Positions 43,113 through 50,330 of a stretch of 64,000 nt of DNA are shown here, in pieces. The stretch is from the NCBI RefSeq assembly GCF_013425765.1, contig NZ_JACCJZ010000019.1, positions 62,001 through 126,000 of the forward strand, given 5' to 3'. The notes under the pieces were generated by a model. That model was not told the DNA's origin, did not search any database, and saw nothing but the letters and a program-made list of their open reading frames with translations. The translations under genes and the position numbers were made by a program. Positions within the stretch are counted from its first letter, which is position 1. Each line of letters starts with the position of its first letter. The DNA is from Luteimonas deserti (GTDB taxonomy: Bacteria; Pseudomonadota; Gammaproteobacteria; Xanthomonadales; Xanthomonadaceae).

Positions 43113-45460
43113 GCGGAGACGGCCCGCGAGGCGCCGAGCTGCTGCAGGTCTTCGATGATCTGCTTCTGCGCCAGCACGCTAAGATCCACGACCTCGCGCG
43201 CCTGGGCCACGTAGTACGCCAGCTGCTCGTCGCTGCGCGCCAAAGATTTCTCCAGTGCGTCCTCGATGCCCTGCAGGCGCGCCGCGAGCTGCTGGTTCGA
43301 TTCGCCGAAGACCTCGACCGCCGCGCCGAAGGCCTCGCCGAGACTCGCCACTTCGGCCGCGCCGACGCTGAGCGTCGTCGCCACGCCGTCGAGCTTGCCG
43401 GTCTCGGCAGTGATGTGATCGGTGAAGCGCGTGCCCACGCGTTCCAGCAGATCCGCCGAAGTCGCGACCAGTGCATCGATCGCCGCGCGCTGCTCGGTCG
43501 AGGCGTGATTCACTGCGCTGAGCAGCGTGTCGAGCGTCGACAGCATCTGCGTGCGCTTCTCCAGCATCGCGGTGTCGCGCACCATGCTCTCCGAAAGCGA
43601 CTGCCGCAGTTCGGAGATGACCTCGGCGGCCGCGCGCGGCGCCTCGGAAGCGGTGTCGACCAGGCGCGAGATCTCGGCGATGGTGTCGCTGGCATGCGTC
43701 TTGGTCTGCGCGCCGATGGTGTCCGCGGTGCGTGCGAGGGTGTCGCAGATCACCTGCTGCTGGCGTGTGGTCTCGGCGCCGGCCTGTGCCCAGTCCTCGC
43801 GCAGCGCGGCGCCCATCGCGGTGAGGCTGTCGGTCCAGGCGGCAAGACGCTGCGCGTCCTGCGCGGCGAGCGCGGTCTGCAGCTCGGCGTGCGAGGCGTC
43901 CACCTTCTGCAGCAACGCTGCCGAGTGCGTCTCGAACGTCGCCGCGGCGGCGGTCAGCGCCTGCTGGTGCTGCGCGCTCATCGCCTCATTCGTTGCGGCC
44001 TGCTTGTCGAGTGCTTCGGTCCAGGCCGCGCTGACGCTGCCGGCGGTCGCATCGAGACGCGTGGCCACGCCGTCGACCAGTGCGGTCGCGCGCTTCGCAA
44101 AGGTCTCGCCGACATCGTCGAGCGTGCTCCGCAGATCGGCGGTCAACGCGGCATGTGCCGCCTGCTGCGCGTCGAGCGCGGCCTGCCAGCGCTCGGCCAC
44201 GCCTGCGGTCGAGGCGTCGAAGCCGGCGGTGAGCGCCTGCAACTGCCGGTCGATGGCGCCGGTCACGGTGGCGTGCAGCGCGGTGGTCTGCGCGGTCGTC
44301 GCATCCAGGCGCGCAGCGACATCGCCGAGCAGACCGCTCGCGCGCTGCTCGAACGTCGTGTTGAAGCCGTCGAGTGCGCTGCGCAGGTCGCGCGCCAGGG
44401 TGTCGTTCGTGGCCTGCTGGCCATCCACGGCCTGCTGCCAGCGCTCGCTCACGCGTGCGGTCGAGGCGTCGAAGCCGGCGGTCAGCGCGGAGAGTTGGCG
44501 CTCCACCGCATCGGCAACCGTGGCCTGCAGCGCCGATGTTTCCCGCGACAGTGCGGCCATCGTGGTTTCGAACACCGGTTGCAGCGCGGCCGTCGCGGCG
44601 CGCGCACTGTCGGCCACGCTGGTCTGCAGCGCGCGTTCCACCGAGGCGGCCAGCTGCGTGTACACCGCTTCGGTGCGGGTGTGGAAGGCGTCCTGGCTGG
44701 CGGCCTGGCGCTCGCCGCTGGCCGCGCTCTGCTGCTCGATCGTCGCCATCATCGCGCCCAACCGCTCCACCAGCGCCGGCATCACCTCGGTCTGCTGCTG
44801 CAGCAGGCGCAGCGTCTCCGCGCGCTGGTGCGCCTGCGAATGCGTGCGCAGCGTGGTGGCCGCCGCCACGTCCAGCTGCTGCACGACGTGGGCGCGGTCG
44901 CGGCGAAGCAGCGCCGAGGCCAGGCCCAGCATCGCCGAGGTGGCGATGCCCGCGATCGACGTGCCGAACGCGACGCCGAGGCCCTTGATCGGCGCGGCCA
45001 GCGAATCGCGAATGGCCTGCAGATCGGTCGCTGTCTCCAGCGCCATGCCGGTGCCGCGCAGCATCACCATCATGCCCAGCAGCGTGCCCAGCATGCCCAG
45101 CAGCACCAGCATGCCGACCAGATACGGCGTGAGCGCCGGCACCGGCAGTGCGACGCGCTCGCCCTCGATACGCAAGCGCACCGCATTGCGCAGGCCGGCA
45201 TCCAGCCCGTCCAGCCAGGTGTCCAGCGATGCCGGCGGTTCGCGCAACTGCGCCACGCCATCGGCCAGCGTGGTCGTCGCCCGCCTGTAGCGCAGCAGTT
45301 CCAGGCCACCGGCGATGTAACAGGCGCCGATCAACAGCGCGGCGGCCAGCGCCAGCGTGTTCGAGCCGATGTAGCCGATCGCGATCCAGCCCACCACGGC
45401 CAGGCCGAGGGCGAACGCGAACCCGGGAAGAAAAGCGGTAATGCGACTGCGTGAGGACAT
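43109..45460 (-). CDS. DUF802 protein: MotA/ZorA-like channel with long tail
   Basis: A 783-residue protein. Hydrophobic helices lie at residues about 8-30, 36-53, 112-135 (YLVGMLVLLGMLGTLLGMMV) and 158-182 (GLGVAFGTSIAGIATSAML); the last two match the MotA/TolQ/ExbB core with pore-facing Thr/Ser. The remaining 590 residues are a long, almost purely helical cytoplasmic tail rich in Ala, Gln and Thr, with an 84-residue segment repeated at 319-402 and 403-486. This layout equals that of ZorA. I start at the ATG at 45460, ten bases after the DUF3348 stop. Function unknown; no ZorC, ZorD or ZorE is present. Confidence 0.88.
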   Translation of the reverse strand: MSSRSRITAFLPGFAFALGLAVVGWIAIGYIGSNTLALAAALLIGACYIAGGLELLRYRRATTTLADGVAQLREPPASLDTWLDGLDAGLRNAVRLRIEGERVALPVPALTPYLVGMLVLLGMLGTLLGMMVMLRGTGMALETATDLQAIRDSLAAPIKGLGVAFGTSIAGIATSAMLGLASALLRRDRAHVVQQLDVAAATTLRTHSQAHQRAETLRLLQQQTEVMPALVERLGAMMATIEQQSAASGERQAASQDAFHTRTEAVYTQLAASVERALQTSVADSARAATAALQPVFETTMAALSRETSALQATVADAVERQLSALTAGFDASTARVSERWQQAVDGQQATNDTLARDLRSALDGFNTTFEQRASGLLGDVAARLDATTAQTTALHATVTGAIDRQLQALTAGFDASTAGVAERWQAALDAQQAAHAALTADLRSTLDDVGETFAKRATALVDGVATRLDATAGSVSAAWTEALDKQAATNEAMSAQHQQALTAAAATFETHSAALLQKVDASHAELQTALAAQDAQRLAAWTDSLTAMGAALREDWAQAGAETTRQQQVICDTLARTADTIGAQTKTHASDTIAEISRLVDTASEAPRAAAEVISELRQSLSESMVRDTAMLEKRTQMLSTLDTLLSAVNHASTEQRAAIDALVATSADLLERVGTRFTDHITAETGKLDGVATTLSVGAAEVASLGEAFGAAVEVFGESNQQLAARLQGIEDALEKSLARSDEQLAYYVAQAREVVDLSVLAQKQIIEDLQQLGASRAVSA
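44003..44506 (-). repeat. Tandem internal repeat in the DUF802 tail
   Basis: Two 252-base units (44255-44506 and 44003-44254) encode residues 319-402 and 403-486. Both begin RQLxALTAGFDAST and run through SERWQ or AERWQ to LDAT. The DNA is also alike, so the duplication seems fairly recent. It lengthens the cytoplasmic tail by one unit. Confidence 0.8.
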
Positions 45461-45470
45461 AAGCACTGCG

Positions 45471-46196
45471 TCAGTGGGTGCGAAGCGCTGCGAGCAGCCC
45501 CTCGACCGGTTGGAAACGGACATCCAGCTCGGCGATCAGCACGCCCCGCATGTCCCTGCGAAAACCTTCGAGCCAGGCCGCGGACGGATCCGCGGCCGCC
45601 GTCCCTGCGGCGGCGCGCAGCCGCTCGAAATGCGCCTCGAGCAAGGCCGGCACTGCACCGAGCAAGGCCTGCTCGCGCGGGCTCAGCGCGCCCTCCATCA
45701 CCGCGTCCACCTCGGCCAGCCGCGCCGTCTCGGCAGAACGCTGCGCCAGCCGATCGCGCAGATCGCCGCGCAGCCGGCCCGTCGCGATCAGCATCGAGCG
45801 CTGCAGCGCCAGATGCCGCTGGCGGAAGGGCGCGAAGTCCACCGGTGCCGGCGGCTCCGCGTCAGCATCGTCGGATGACCCGACCGCCTGCGGCTGCGGG
45901 ACCGCCAGCTCCGGTGCACCGGTGATCGATGCCAGCAACGTCGCCCGCGTCTTCGCGCAGGCGGCCGCTTCATCACGATCAAGGACTTGCGCGCCGTGTT
46001 CAGCCTCGGCCGGCTTCGCATCCAGCGCCTTCGACAGCACCACTGCCCGCGTCCAGTCGATCCACTGGCTCAAGCGTTCCGCCGGCGCCGGGCCGCCCTG
46101 CGGCAGGGTTGCGTCGGTCAGACGGGCCAGCAGCCGGATGAAGGTCGGGCCGCGGAAGGCAGGGCGGGGCAGGGAATCCAAGGAGGCGGCGCGCAA
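45471..46196 (-). CDS. DUF3348 protein
   Basis: A 241-residue soluble protein starting LRAASLDSLPRPAFRGPTFIR (initiator read as Met), with LARLTDATLP, RLSQWIDWTRAVVLSKAL, FAPFRQRHLALQRSMLIATG and FRRDMRGVLIAELDVRFQPVEGLL split over the C-terminus. This matches DUF3348, the first gene of the DUF802 operon type. I use the TTG at 46196; a TGTAAAAT element 12-19 bases upstream could be a -10 box, so the message may be nearly leaderless. A second TTG six codons on is possible. Function unknown. Confidence 0.8.
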   Translation of the reverse strand: MRAASLDSLPRPAFRGPTFIRLLARLTDATLPQGGPAPAERLSQWIDWTRAVVLSKALDAKPAEAEHGAQVLDRDEAAACAKTRATLLASITGAPELAVPQPQAVGSSDDADAEPPAPVDFAPFRQRHLALQRSMLIATGRLRGDLRDRLAQRSAETARLAEVDAVMEGALSPREQALLGAVPALLEAHFERLRAAAGTAAADPSAAWLEGFRRDMRGVLIAELDVRFQPVEGLLAALRTH

Positions 46197-46515
46197 AAGA
46201 CGGCGATTTTACAGCGCCGGGCAGGCGCGCCGGTACGTGCCGCAAGCGCCCGCCCCGAAGCCGCCGGCTACCGCGCCTCGGCACCATCGCTGGCGATCTG
46301 CGCATGGGCGTGGTCACGTCCCGTGCGTATCGCACTTTTCGAGCCGCCTGCGAGCAAAGCGCTCAAATTGTTCGATACGCACAAGCCGCAGTGGCTGCGC
46401 AAGCGCAATGACTGACCTGCAAACGATTGATCCACGGCAAGTTTTCTGCCGTTGACGCCCGAGGTTGGCTTAGAGACCATCGATGCATATCGCGCTTTTT
46501 TGAGCGCTACTTGGT
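46197..46515. other. Region between DUF3348 operon and cassette array, with inverted repeats
   Basis: No gene is supported. The decamer at 46323-46332 (GTGCGTATCG) returns inverted at 46373-46382, and AGCGCTCAAA at 46358-46367 returns inverted at 46499-46508. Just after this comes the first GTTAGGC. In a complete integron the integrase and attI would be here; I find no integrase coding trace. Confidence 0.5.
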
Positions 46516-46527
46516 GTTAGGCCTCAT

Positions 46528-46845
46528 ATGACACATTCGCACGCATTCTTGTCGTGGCCCTTCGAGCTCGCCGTAAACACGGGTGTCTTCACCACACGCC
46601 AAGTCATGGAAGGGCTCGAGCCGATCCGCGAGGTCTATCACGACACGGACGGTGACTGGCAGTTCCTCTGTGGCACGACGCTTGATACAACAGACCTCAA
46701 GCTGGTCTGCCTCGGCTGCATCTTGGAGGCAGACCCAACAGTCGGCGAGCTGGCAGGGATGCCACCGCTGTGGTGTGCCTCTCGGCACGCTGCCGGCGAA
46801 GAGTGGGTGCAGGAGCCGTATGAGCCACGCCAAGATGAGGCCTAA
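46528..46845 (+). CDS. Cassette 1: conserved hypothetical protein
   Basis: A 105-residue soluble protein with FTTRQVMEGLEPIREVYHD, then DGDWQFLCGTTLDT and VCLGCILEADPTVGELA, and a Trp-rich end. The GDWQFLCG core followed by a short acidic and LGCIxxxDP segment recurs in small proteins sometimes linked to DUF2185-like immunity proteins; I am not certain of the family. The gene begins six bases after the array boundary GTTAGGC, and its TAA stop lies inside the R'' box of attC1, as in many cassettes. Confidence 0.75.
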   Translation: MTHSHAFLSWPFELAVNTGVFTTRQVMEGLEPIREVYHDTDGDWQFLCGTTLDTTDLKLVCLGCILEADPTVGELAGMPPLWCASRHAAGEEWVQEPYEPRQDEA

Positions 46846-46898
46846 CAATTCTCCAAGCCGACGCCACTTCGTGGCGCGGCGTAACTCAAGTGTTGGCT
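46840..46898 (+). repeat. attC1
   Basis: R'' GCCTAAC (46840-46846), central CCACTTCGTGG stem, R' GTTGGCT (46892-46898). Both end boxes fit the consensus, so it should be recombination-competent. Confidence 0.92.
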
Positions 46899-46904
46899 CC
46901 CATC

Positions 46905-47402
46905 GTGCATCCCCTAGACGCCCTCTTTGACTGGCTCCCCGACTGTGACTTTGGGGTGATGGACCATGGGTTTGCCCCGCATGGCAGGGACTACACCTTT
47001 CTGGTTGAGTCGTCGATGGGCAAAGATCCCGGGCGGCACCAAGTCCAGTTCACCCATGTGGCCGAGTTGAGCTACGTCACCGCTGTAGCAGACGATGCCT
47101 GGGCAAAGTCCTGGGGAGAGGCATTCGTTGACTACCAGTCTTGGCTGGATGCGGGCGAGCCGGATGGATATGTCTGGGGTACTTGCTGGTCGCTGGCGTG
47201 GCCGGGCATTCGGGCAATCGAGTCATCTGCGAAGGCCTCCGCATGGGCTGCTCGACTAGGCAGCCCGATGTGTGAGGCCGAGATCGAGACTGACCGCTTT
47301 CGTATGAATCTTATTTTTAGCAGTTTGCGGTGGGCTAAAGTCGGCAACGAGACCTTCACTGTTTCGAGCGTCGTCATCCCGCTTCCCTCGCAGGGGAGCT
47401 AA
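46905..47402 (+). CDS. Cassette 2: YxiG-like hypothetical protein
   Basis: A 165-residue soluble protein: LFDWLPDCDFGVMDHGFAPH, RDYTFLVESSMG, AWAKSWGEAFVDYQSWLDAG, and EPDGYVWGTCWSLAWPGI. The order 'DHGF...RDY...W...AGEPDGYVWG..WS' resembles the YxiG-like family, small proteins often found as toxin-immunity relatives; this is a judgement by eye. I use the GTG at 46905; a GTG at 46890 in the same frame lies within attC1. The TAA stop overlaps the R'' box of attC2. Confidence 0.65.
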   Translation: MHPLDALFDWLPDCDFGVMDHGFAPHGRDYTFLVESSMGKDPGRHQVQFTHVAELSYVTAVADDAWAKSWGEAFVDYQSWLDAGEPDGYVWGTCWSLAWPGIRAIESSAKASAWAARLGSPMCEAEIETDRFRMNLIFSSLRWAKVGNETFTVSSVVIPLPSQGS

Positions 47403-47454
47403 CTTCATTCTAGCCAACGCCGCTTCGCGGCGCCGCTTAATTCAGGCGTTAGGC
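47397..47454 (+). repeat. attC2
   Basis: R'' AGCTAAC (47397-47403), central GCCGCTTCGCGGC stem, R' GTTAGGC (47448-47454). Fits the consensus well. Confidence 0.92.
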
Positions 47455-47469
47455 CGCAGAGGAGAGGTC

Positions 47470-47802
47470 GTGGCGCGCAAAGTTCTCTTCATCTGTAGCC
47501 AGAACCGACTCCGCAGTCCTACCGCAGAACAGGTGTTTGCCACCTGGCCGGACATCGAGGCGTCGTCAGCCGGTCTAAATCATGACGCGGAGAATCCGGT
47601 CACTCCGGAGTTGCTGCAGTGGGCAGACATCGTTTTTGTCATGGAGCGGACACATCGCAACAAGCTCTCAGCTAAGTTCAGGCCCTACCTGGGCAAGGCC
47701 AGGATCGTGTGCCTAGAAATTCCGGATGAGTACGAGTTCATGGACCCGGACTTGGTCCGCCTTCTCAAGGCCAAGGTCCCGCGTCACCTGCCCTCGGTCT
47801 GA
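47470..47802 (+). CDS. Cassette 3: low-molecular-weight phosphotyrosine-phosphatase-like protein
   Basis: A 110-residue protein starting VARKVLFICSQNRLRSPTAE. CSQNRLRS is the P-loop (C-x5-R-S) of low-molecular-weight protein tyrosine phosphatases, followed by SSAGLNHDA, WADIVFVMERTHRNKL and the acid region IPDEYEFMDPDLV. It is shorter than the usual 150-residue enzymes but keeps Cys, Arg and an Asp candidate, as do many such cassette-borne proteins. The GTG at 47470 has GAGGAGAGG before it. It ends 18 bases before attC3. Confidence 0.88.
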   Translation: MARKVLFICSQNRLRSPTAEQVFATWPDIEASSAGLNHDAENPVTPELLQWADIVFVMERTHRNKLSAKFRPYLGKARIVCLEIPDEYEFMDPDLVRLLKAKVPRHLPSV

Positions 47803-47819
47803 AATATAAGCAGGCTGCG

Positions 47820-47879
47820 GCCTAACAATTCATTCAAGCCGACGCCGCTTCGCGGCGCGGTTTAATTCAGGCGCTAGCT
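47820..47879 (+). repeat. attC3 with altered R' core
   Basis: R'' GCCTAAC (47820-47826) and a perfect central stem, but the R' box reads GCTAGCT (47873-47879) instead of GTTRRRY, so the crossover triplet is changed. This cassette junction may be locked. Confidence 0.85.
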
Positions 47880-47882
47880 GAC

Positions 47883-48173
47883 ATGAATCCGGCGAAGGTC
47901 GTGCGAGAGAAGGTCCGGCGGTTCACGGACTTGCCAAACATCGGCCCCGCGGGCGCCAAAGACTTCGAAGTGATCGGCTTCAGCGAGCCCGGACAGCTGG
48001 TCGGCAAGGACCCGTTTGAGCTGTATCAGTCGCTGTGCTCAATCACGGGGGTCCGGCATGATCCATGTGTTCTGGATGTCTTCATGTCGGTTACATCGTT
48101 CCTGCAAGGAGGGCCGCCGCAGCCCTGGTGGAACTTCACCGAGCAGCGTAAGCGCCAATACGGGCAGCTATAG
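47883..48173 (+). CDS. Cassette 4: Cdd1-like (pathogenicity-locus family) helix-hairpin-helix protein
   Basis: A 96-residue protein with FTDLPNIGPAGAKDFEVIGF (a helix-hairpin-helix), GQLVGKDPFELYQSLCSITG and VRHDPCVLDVFMSVTSFLQG, ending PWWNFTEQRKRQYG. This is the full pattern of the Cdd1/'pathogenicity locus' family (PF11731), thought to bind DNA; no activity is known. The ATG lies just after attC3 with little room for a leader. It ends 24 bases before attC4. Confidence 0.85.
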   Translation: MNPAKVVREKVRRFTDLPNIGPAGAKDFEVIGFSEPGQLVGKDPFELYQSLCSITGVRHDPCVLDVFMSVTSFLQGGPPQPWWNFTEQRKRQYGQL

Positions 48174-48197
48174 GGGTTGCAGCGTTGCGTCGCTGTC

Positions 48198-48257
48198 AGC
48201 TCACAATTCGTCCAAGCCGACGCCGCTGCGCGGCGCGGCTCAACTCAGGTGTTGGGC
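48198..48257 (+). repeat. attC4 with altered R''
   Basis: R'' AGCTCAC (48198-48204; AAC changed to CAC), central GCCGCTGCGCGGC stem, R' GTTGGGC (48251-48257) intact. Confidence 0.87.
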
Positions 48258-48285
48258 GGTACAACCACTACTCCGAGTCTCAAAC

Positions 48286-48701
48286 ATGAAGATCGGTGAG
48301 CTCACCTCTTTCGGCCACAACGTCGCTGATTCGGTTGCAAGCGGCATGTGCTTCATCATCGGCACTACTTCGTGGACATCTTTGCGGAGGCAGCAGCCTC
48401 GCCAGAGGGACACATCGAGGTGGATTTCTTAACCGGCTCCGCGTCGGGCAGCCCCGTCAGTGAAGGGCTTGCCGCCACGATCAGCCGGTGTGCGGCGATG
48501 CTCCCTGAGCTCGCCACGCGGCACGGCTTAGAACCGTCGGAGATTGAAGTGCTGAAAGCTCGCTTCGGTACCGATCCGGTCGCCGGTCCGCACTTTCGGG
48601 TCACTGTAGAGGCATCAGATGGCCGGCGCTCCGAAGATCAGTATGCTGGCCTCCCTGGCAAGCGTTTCGGCAAGCCGCGTAGGAGCCGAGGTGCCGCCTA
48701 A
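48286..48701 (+). pseudogene. Cassette 5: hypothetical protein, frameshifted
   Basis: The ATG at 48286 opens MKIGELTSFGHNVADSVAS and continues to GMCFIIG near 48363. From there the coding pattern runs on in the minus-one frame as HYFVDIFAEAAASPEGHIEV, GLAATISRCAAMLPELATRH and KARFGTDPVAGPHF to QYAGLPGKRFG, with its stop in the R'' box of attC5. One base seems lost near 48363-48366. Joined, it would be about 138 residues. The second part alone has an in-frame GTG at 48348 and could still be translated. Family not recognised. Confidence 0.6.
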
Positions 48702-48755
48702 CAGTGCGTCCAAGCCGACGCCGCTTCGCGGCGCCGCTGAATTCAGGCCTTAGGC
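48696..48755 (+). repeat. attC5 with altered R' core
   Basis: R'' GCCTAAC (48696-48702), good central stem, R' CTTAGGC (48749-48755): the G of the G-TT crossover point is C. Recombination at this site is doubtful. Confidence 0.85.
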
Positions 48756-48842
48756 ACTCATGTATCAGCGTTGGCAACCGTTGGGTCATGAACTGGAGGC
48801 TTCCCCGGGCTCGATGTCACTGTCCAGTCGCGCACCGTTACG

Positions 48843-49187
48843 GTGAGGCTGACCAATTGGCGGGCCGGGACCTGCTTTTTTGCGCTGGAATTTTTCTTTC
48901 CGAACGCGGTCGCGGGCATGTACCTTTGGGATGAGAGCGGCGAAGCTCTGGAGGGCATCGAGCCGGACATAGGGGGCTTCGAAGGAGGTCGCGGGGCCTA
49001 CGACTATCCAGTATGGGTCGATCATTCTGGCAGCCGGCTAGACCTCTACGGTGACCTAGGCCGCATGCAGTATCAGCGCTTGGATAGCTACCTCTTTGTC
49101 GGGCAGTCAATCGTGATCCTCCTAGACGTCGCCGATGTCGAGCCTGTCGTGAGGGCGCTGCCGGTGGAGCACGTCAACGGTGCCTAA
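48843..49187 (+). CDS. Cassette 6: hypothetical protein
   Basis: About 114 residues from the GTG at 48843: WRAGTCFFALEFFFPNAVAG, MYLWDESGEALEGIEP, IGGFEGGRGAYDYPVWVDHS and LDLYGDLGRMQYQRLDSYLF. The stop lies within the R'' box of attC6. Upstream of the GTG the same frame stays open for 17 more codons with natural-looking residues (LDVTVQSRTVTVRL) but no start codon, so the true start may be lost or shifted into another frame (ATGs at 48759 and 48788). Family not recognised. Confidence 0.6.
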   Translation: MRLTNWRAGTCFFALEFFFPNAVAGMYLWDESGEALEGIEPDIGGFEGGRGAYDYPVWVDHSGSRLDLYGDLGRMQYQRLDSYLFVGQSIVILLDVADVEPVVRALPVEHVNGA

Positions 49188-49241
49188 TACTCCGTCCAAG
49201 CCGATATCGCTTCGCGGCGCGGTTTGACTCAGGTGTTGGGC
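49182..49241 (+). repeat. attC6
   Basis: R'' GCCTAAT (49182-49188, last base changed), central stem with one altered arm (GATATCGCTTCGCGGCGC), R' GTTGGGC (49235-49241) intact. Confidence 0.87.
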
Positions 49242-49268
49242 GTTGAGCGCCACTTTGTGGAGATCGCT

Positions 49269-49775
49269 GTGAAAACCATCGCTCTGCTTGCTGGCTTGTT
49301 GGTCTCCAGCGTGTCCAGTGCTGCACTCGCCTACCGGCCCGTGCAGACCGCCGACATCCCAGAGCTCGTCCGCACGCTTGAGCGTGAGCCACTCGCGCCT
49401 GGTGCCCGAAAGCTGCGCCAGGACCTGCTCGCGTGGGCTACGCAGACCCGAGATGTCACCGTGACTGTTTGTGATGTCCTCGGGCCCGTCCCCGGTTCGA
49501 CCGTTCCCTACGGCCCTGAGCTTCTGCTGCAGGCCATGCTCGGTAATGCGGCTTTCCAGCTGGAGAACCCGGCGTCCAAAGACGACGAAGAAATGGCGCA
49601 GATGGCGGGAATCACGAGTCTCTTGCGTGCCTATCAGGCCACGCTCGCGGCGGACCCGAATGCCCGGATCCCCCAGTACGACACTTGGCTGGTTGAGCTT
49701 GAAGCCGGCCGCCTTGCGCGAGATCGTGCGCTTGTGATCAAAGAGAAGTGCAGTGGCGGGCCGGCCATGGCTTGA
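49269..49775 (+). CDS. Cassette 7: exported hypothetical protein
   Basis: A 168-residue protein with a signal peptide (VKTIALLAGLLVSSVSSAAL, initiator read as Met). The mature part shows VQTADIPELVRTLEREPLAP, ARKLRQDLLAWATQTRDVTV and GPELLLQAMLGNAAFQLENP, mostly helical. GGAG precedes the GTG at 49269. Its stop overlaps attC7. Family not recognised; it would act in the periplasm. Confidence 0.7.
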   Translation: MKTIALLAGLLVSSVSSAALAYRPVQTADIPELVRTLEREPLAPGARKLRQDLLAWATQTRDVTVTVCDVLGPVPGSTVPYGPELLLQAMLGNAAFQLENPASKDDEEMAQMAGITSLLRAYQATLAADPNARIPQYDTWLVELEAGRLARDRALVIKEKCSGGPAMA

Positions 49776-49826
49776 CAACTCGTCCGAGCCGACGCGGCTT
49801 CGCGGGGCGGCTCAGCTGAGTTGGCA
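49770..49826 (+). repeat. attC7, degenerate
   Basis: R'' GCTTGAC (49770-49776), central GCGGCTTCGCGGGGC with a mismatch, R' GTTGGCA (49820-49826). Both boxes deviate at outer positions but the GTT core remains. Confidence 0.82.
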
Positions 49827-49863
49827 AGCGGCAGCGATACAGAAGCAGGAGCGTGGAGACGCC

Positions 49864-50310
49864 ATGACGCAGGATCTTCCATCCGCAGAGGATTACGCCG
49901 CGGAGCGCGCGCGCTGTGCGCCGCTTGCCATCGTCGACTTGCAGGCGCTGCAGAGAGAAGTCGCCGAACCCTATCGAAATCAGGTCGTACTGAACTTCAA
50001 CGGCGAATGCATGAGGCAGTCGGTGTTCGAAGGTGAGTATCGGTGGCACCGCCACTCAGGAACGGACGAGCTGTTTCTGGTCGTTTCAGGAGAGCTGCAC
50101 ATCGAATTCGAGGGTATGCCTGCGGTCGTTCTCCGCGAATGGCAGTGCTTGGTCGTTCCGGCCGGCACGGTTCATCGGACGCGGGCTGTCGGCCGGACCG
50201 TCAACCTCACGTTCGAGCAGCAGGGAGCAGAGACGGAGTTCGTGGAGCCGCCGCCTCCCAGTTCACTCGAACCGATGCCGCTTCCCGGCGACGCCGAGTT
50301 CAAGCGTTAG
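49864..50310 (+). CDS. Cassette 8: cupin-domain protein
   Basis: A 148-residue single-domain cupin: YRWHRHSGTDELFLVVSGEL carries the first metal box (HRH, E), and LVVPAGTVHRTRAV the second His. Cupins of this type bind a metal and may act as isomerase, dioxygenase or sensor; the role is unknown. The ATG at 49864 has GGAGCGTGGAG before it. The last 19 codons (PPPPSSLEPMPLPGDAEFK) are encoded by the degenerate attC8, so the gene reads through its own recombination site and stops in its R' box. Confidence 0.82.
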   Translation: MTQDLPSAEDYAAERARCAPLAIVDLQALQREVAEPYRNQVVLNFNGECMRQSVFEGEYRWHRHSGTDELFLVVSGELHIEFEGMPAVVLREWQCLVVPAGTVHRTRAVGRTVNLTFEQQGAETEFVEPPPPSSLEPMPLPGDAEFKR

Positions 50311-50312
50311 AC
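50253..50312 (+). repeat. attC8, degenerate and inside the cupin ORF
   Basis: R'' GCCTCCC (50253-50259), then TTCACTCGAACCGATGCCGCTTC matching the site pattern (given here in parts: TTCACTCGAACC and GATGCCGCTTC), R' GTTAGAC (50306-50312). The central stem is imperfect. Confidence 0.72.
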
Positions 50313-50330
50313 GGCAATCGTGAGGCGTCG

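Noticed and set aside
46268..46480. Possible integrase remnant on the minus strand left of the array
   Set aside because: The 70-codon frame shows no tyrosine-recombinase motif (no Arg-His-x-x-Arg box, no N-terminal SAM-like pattern).
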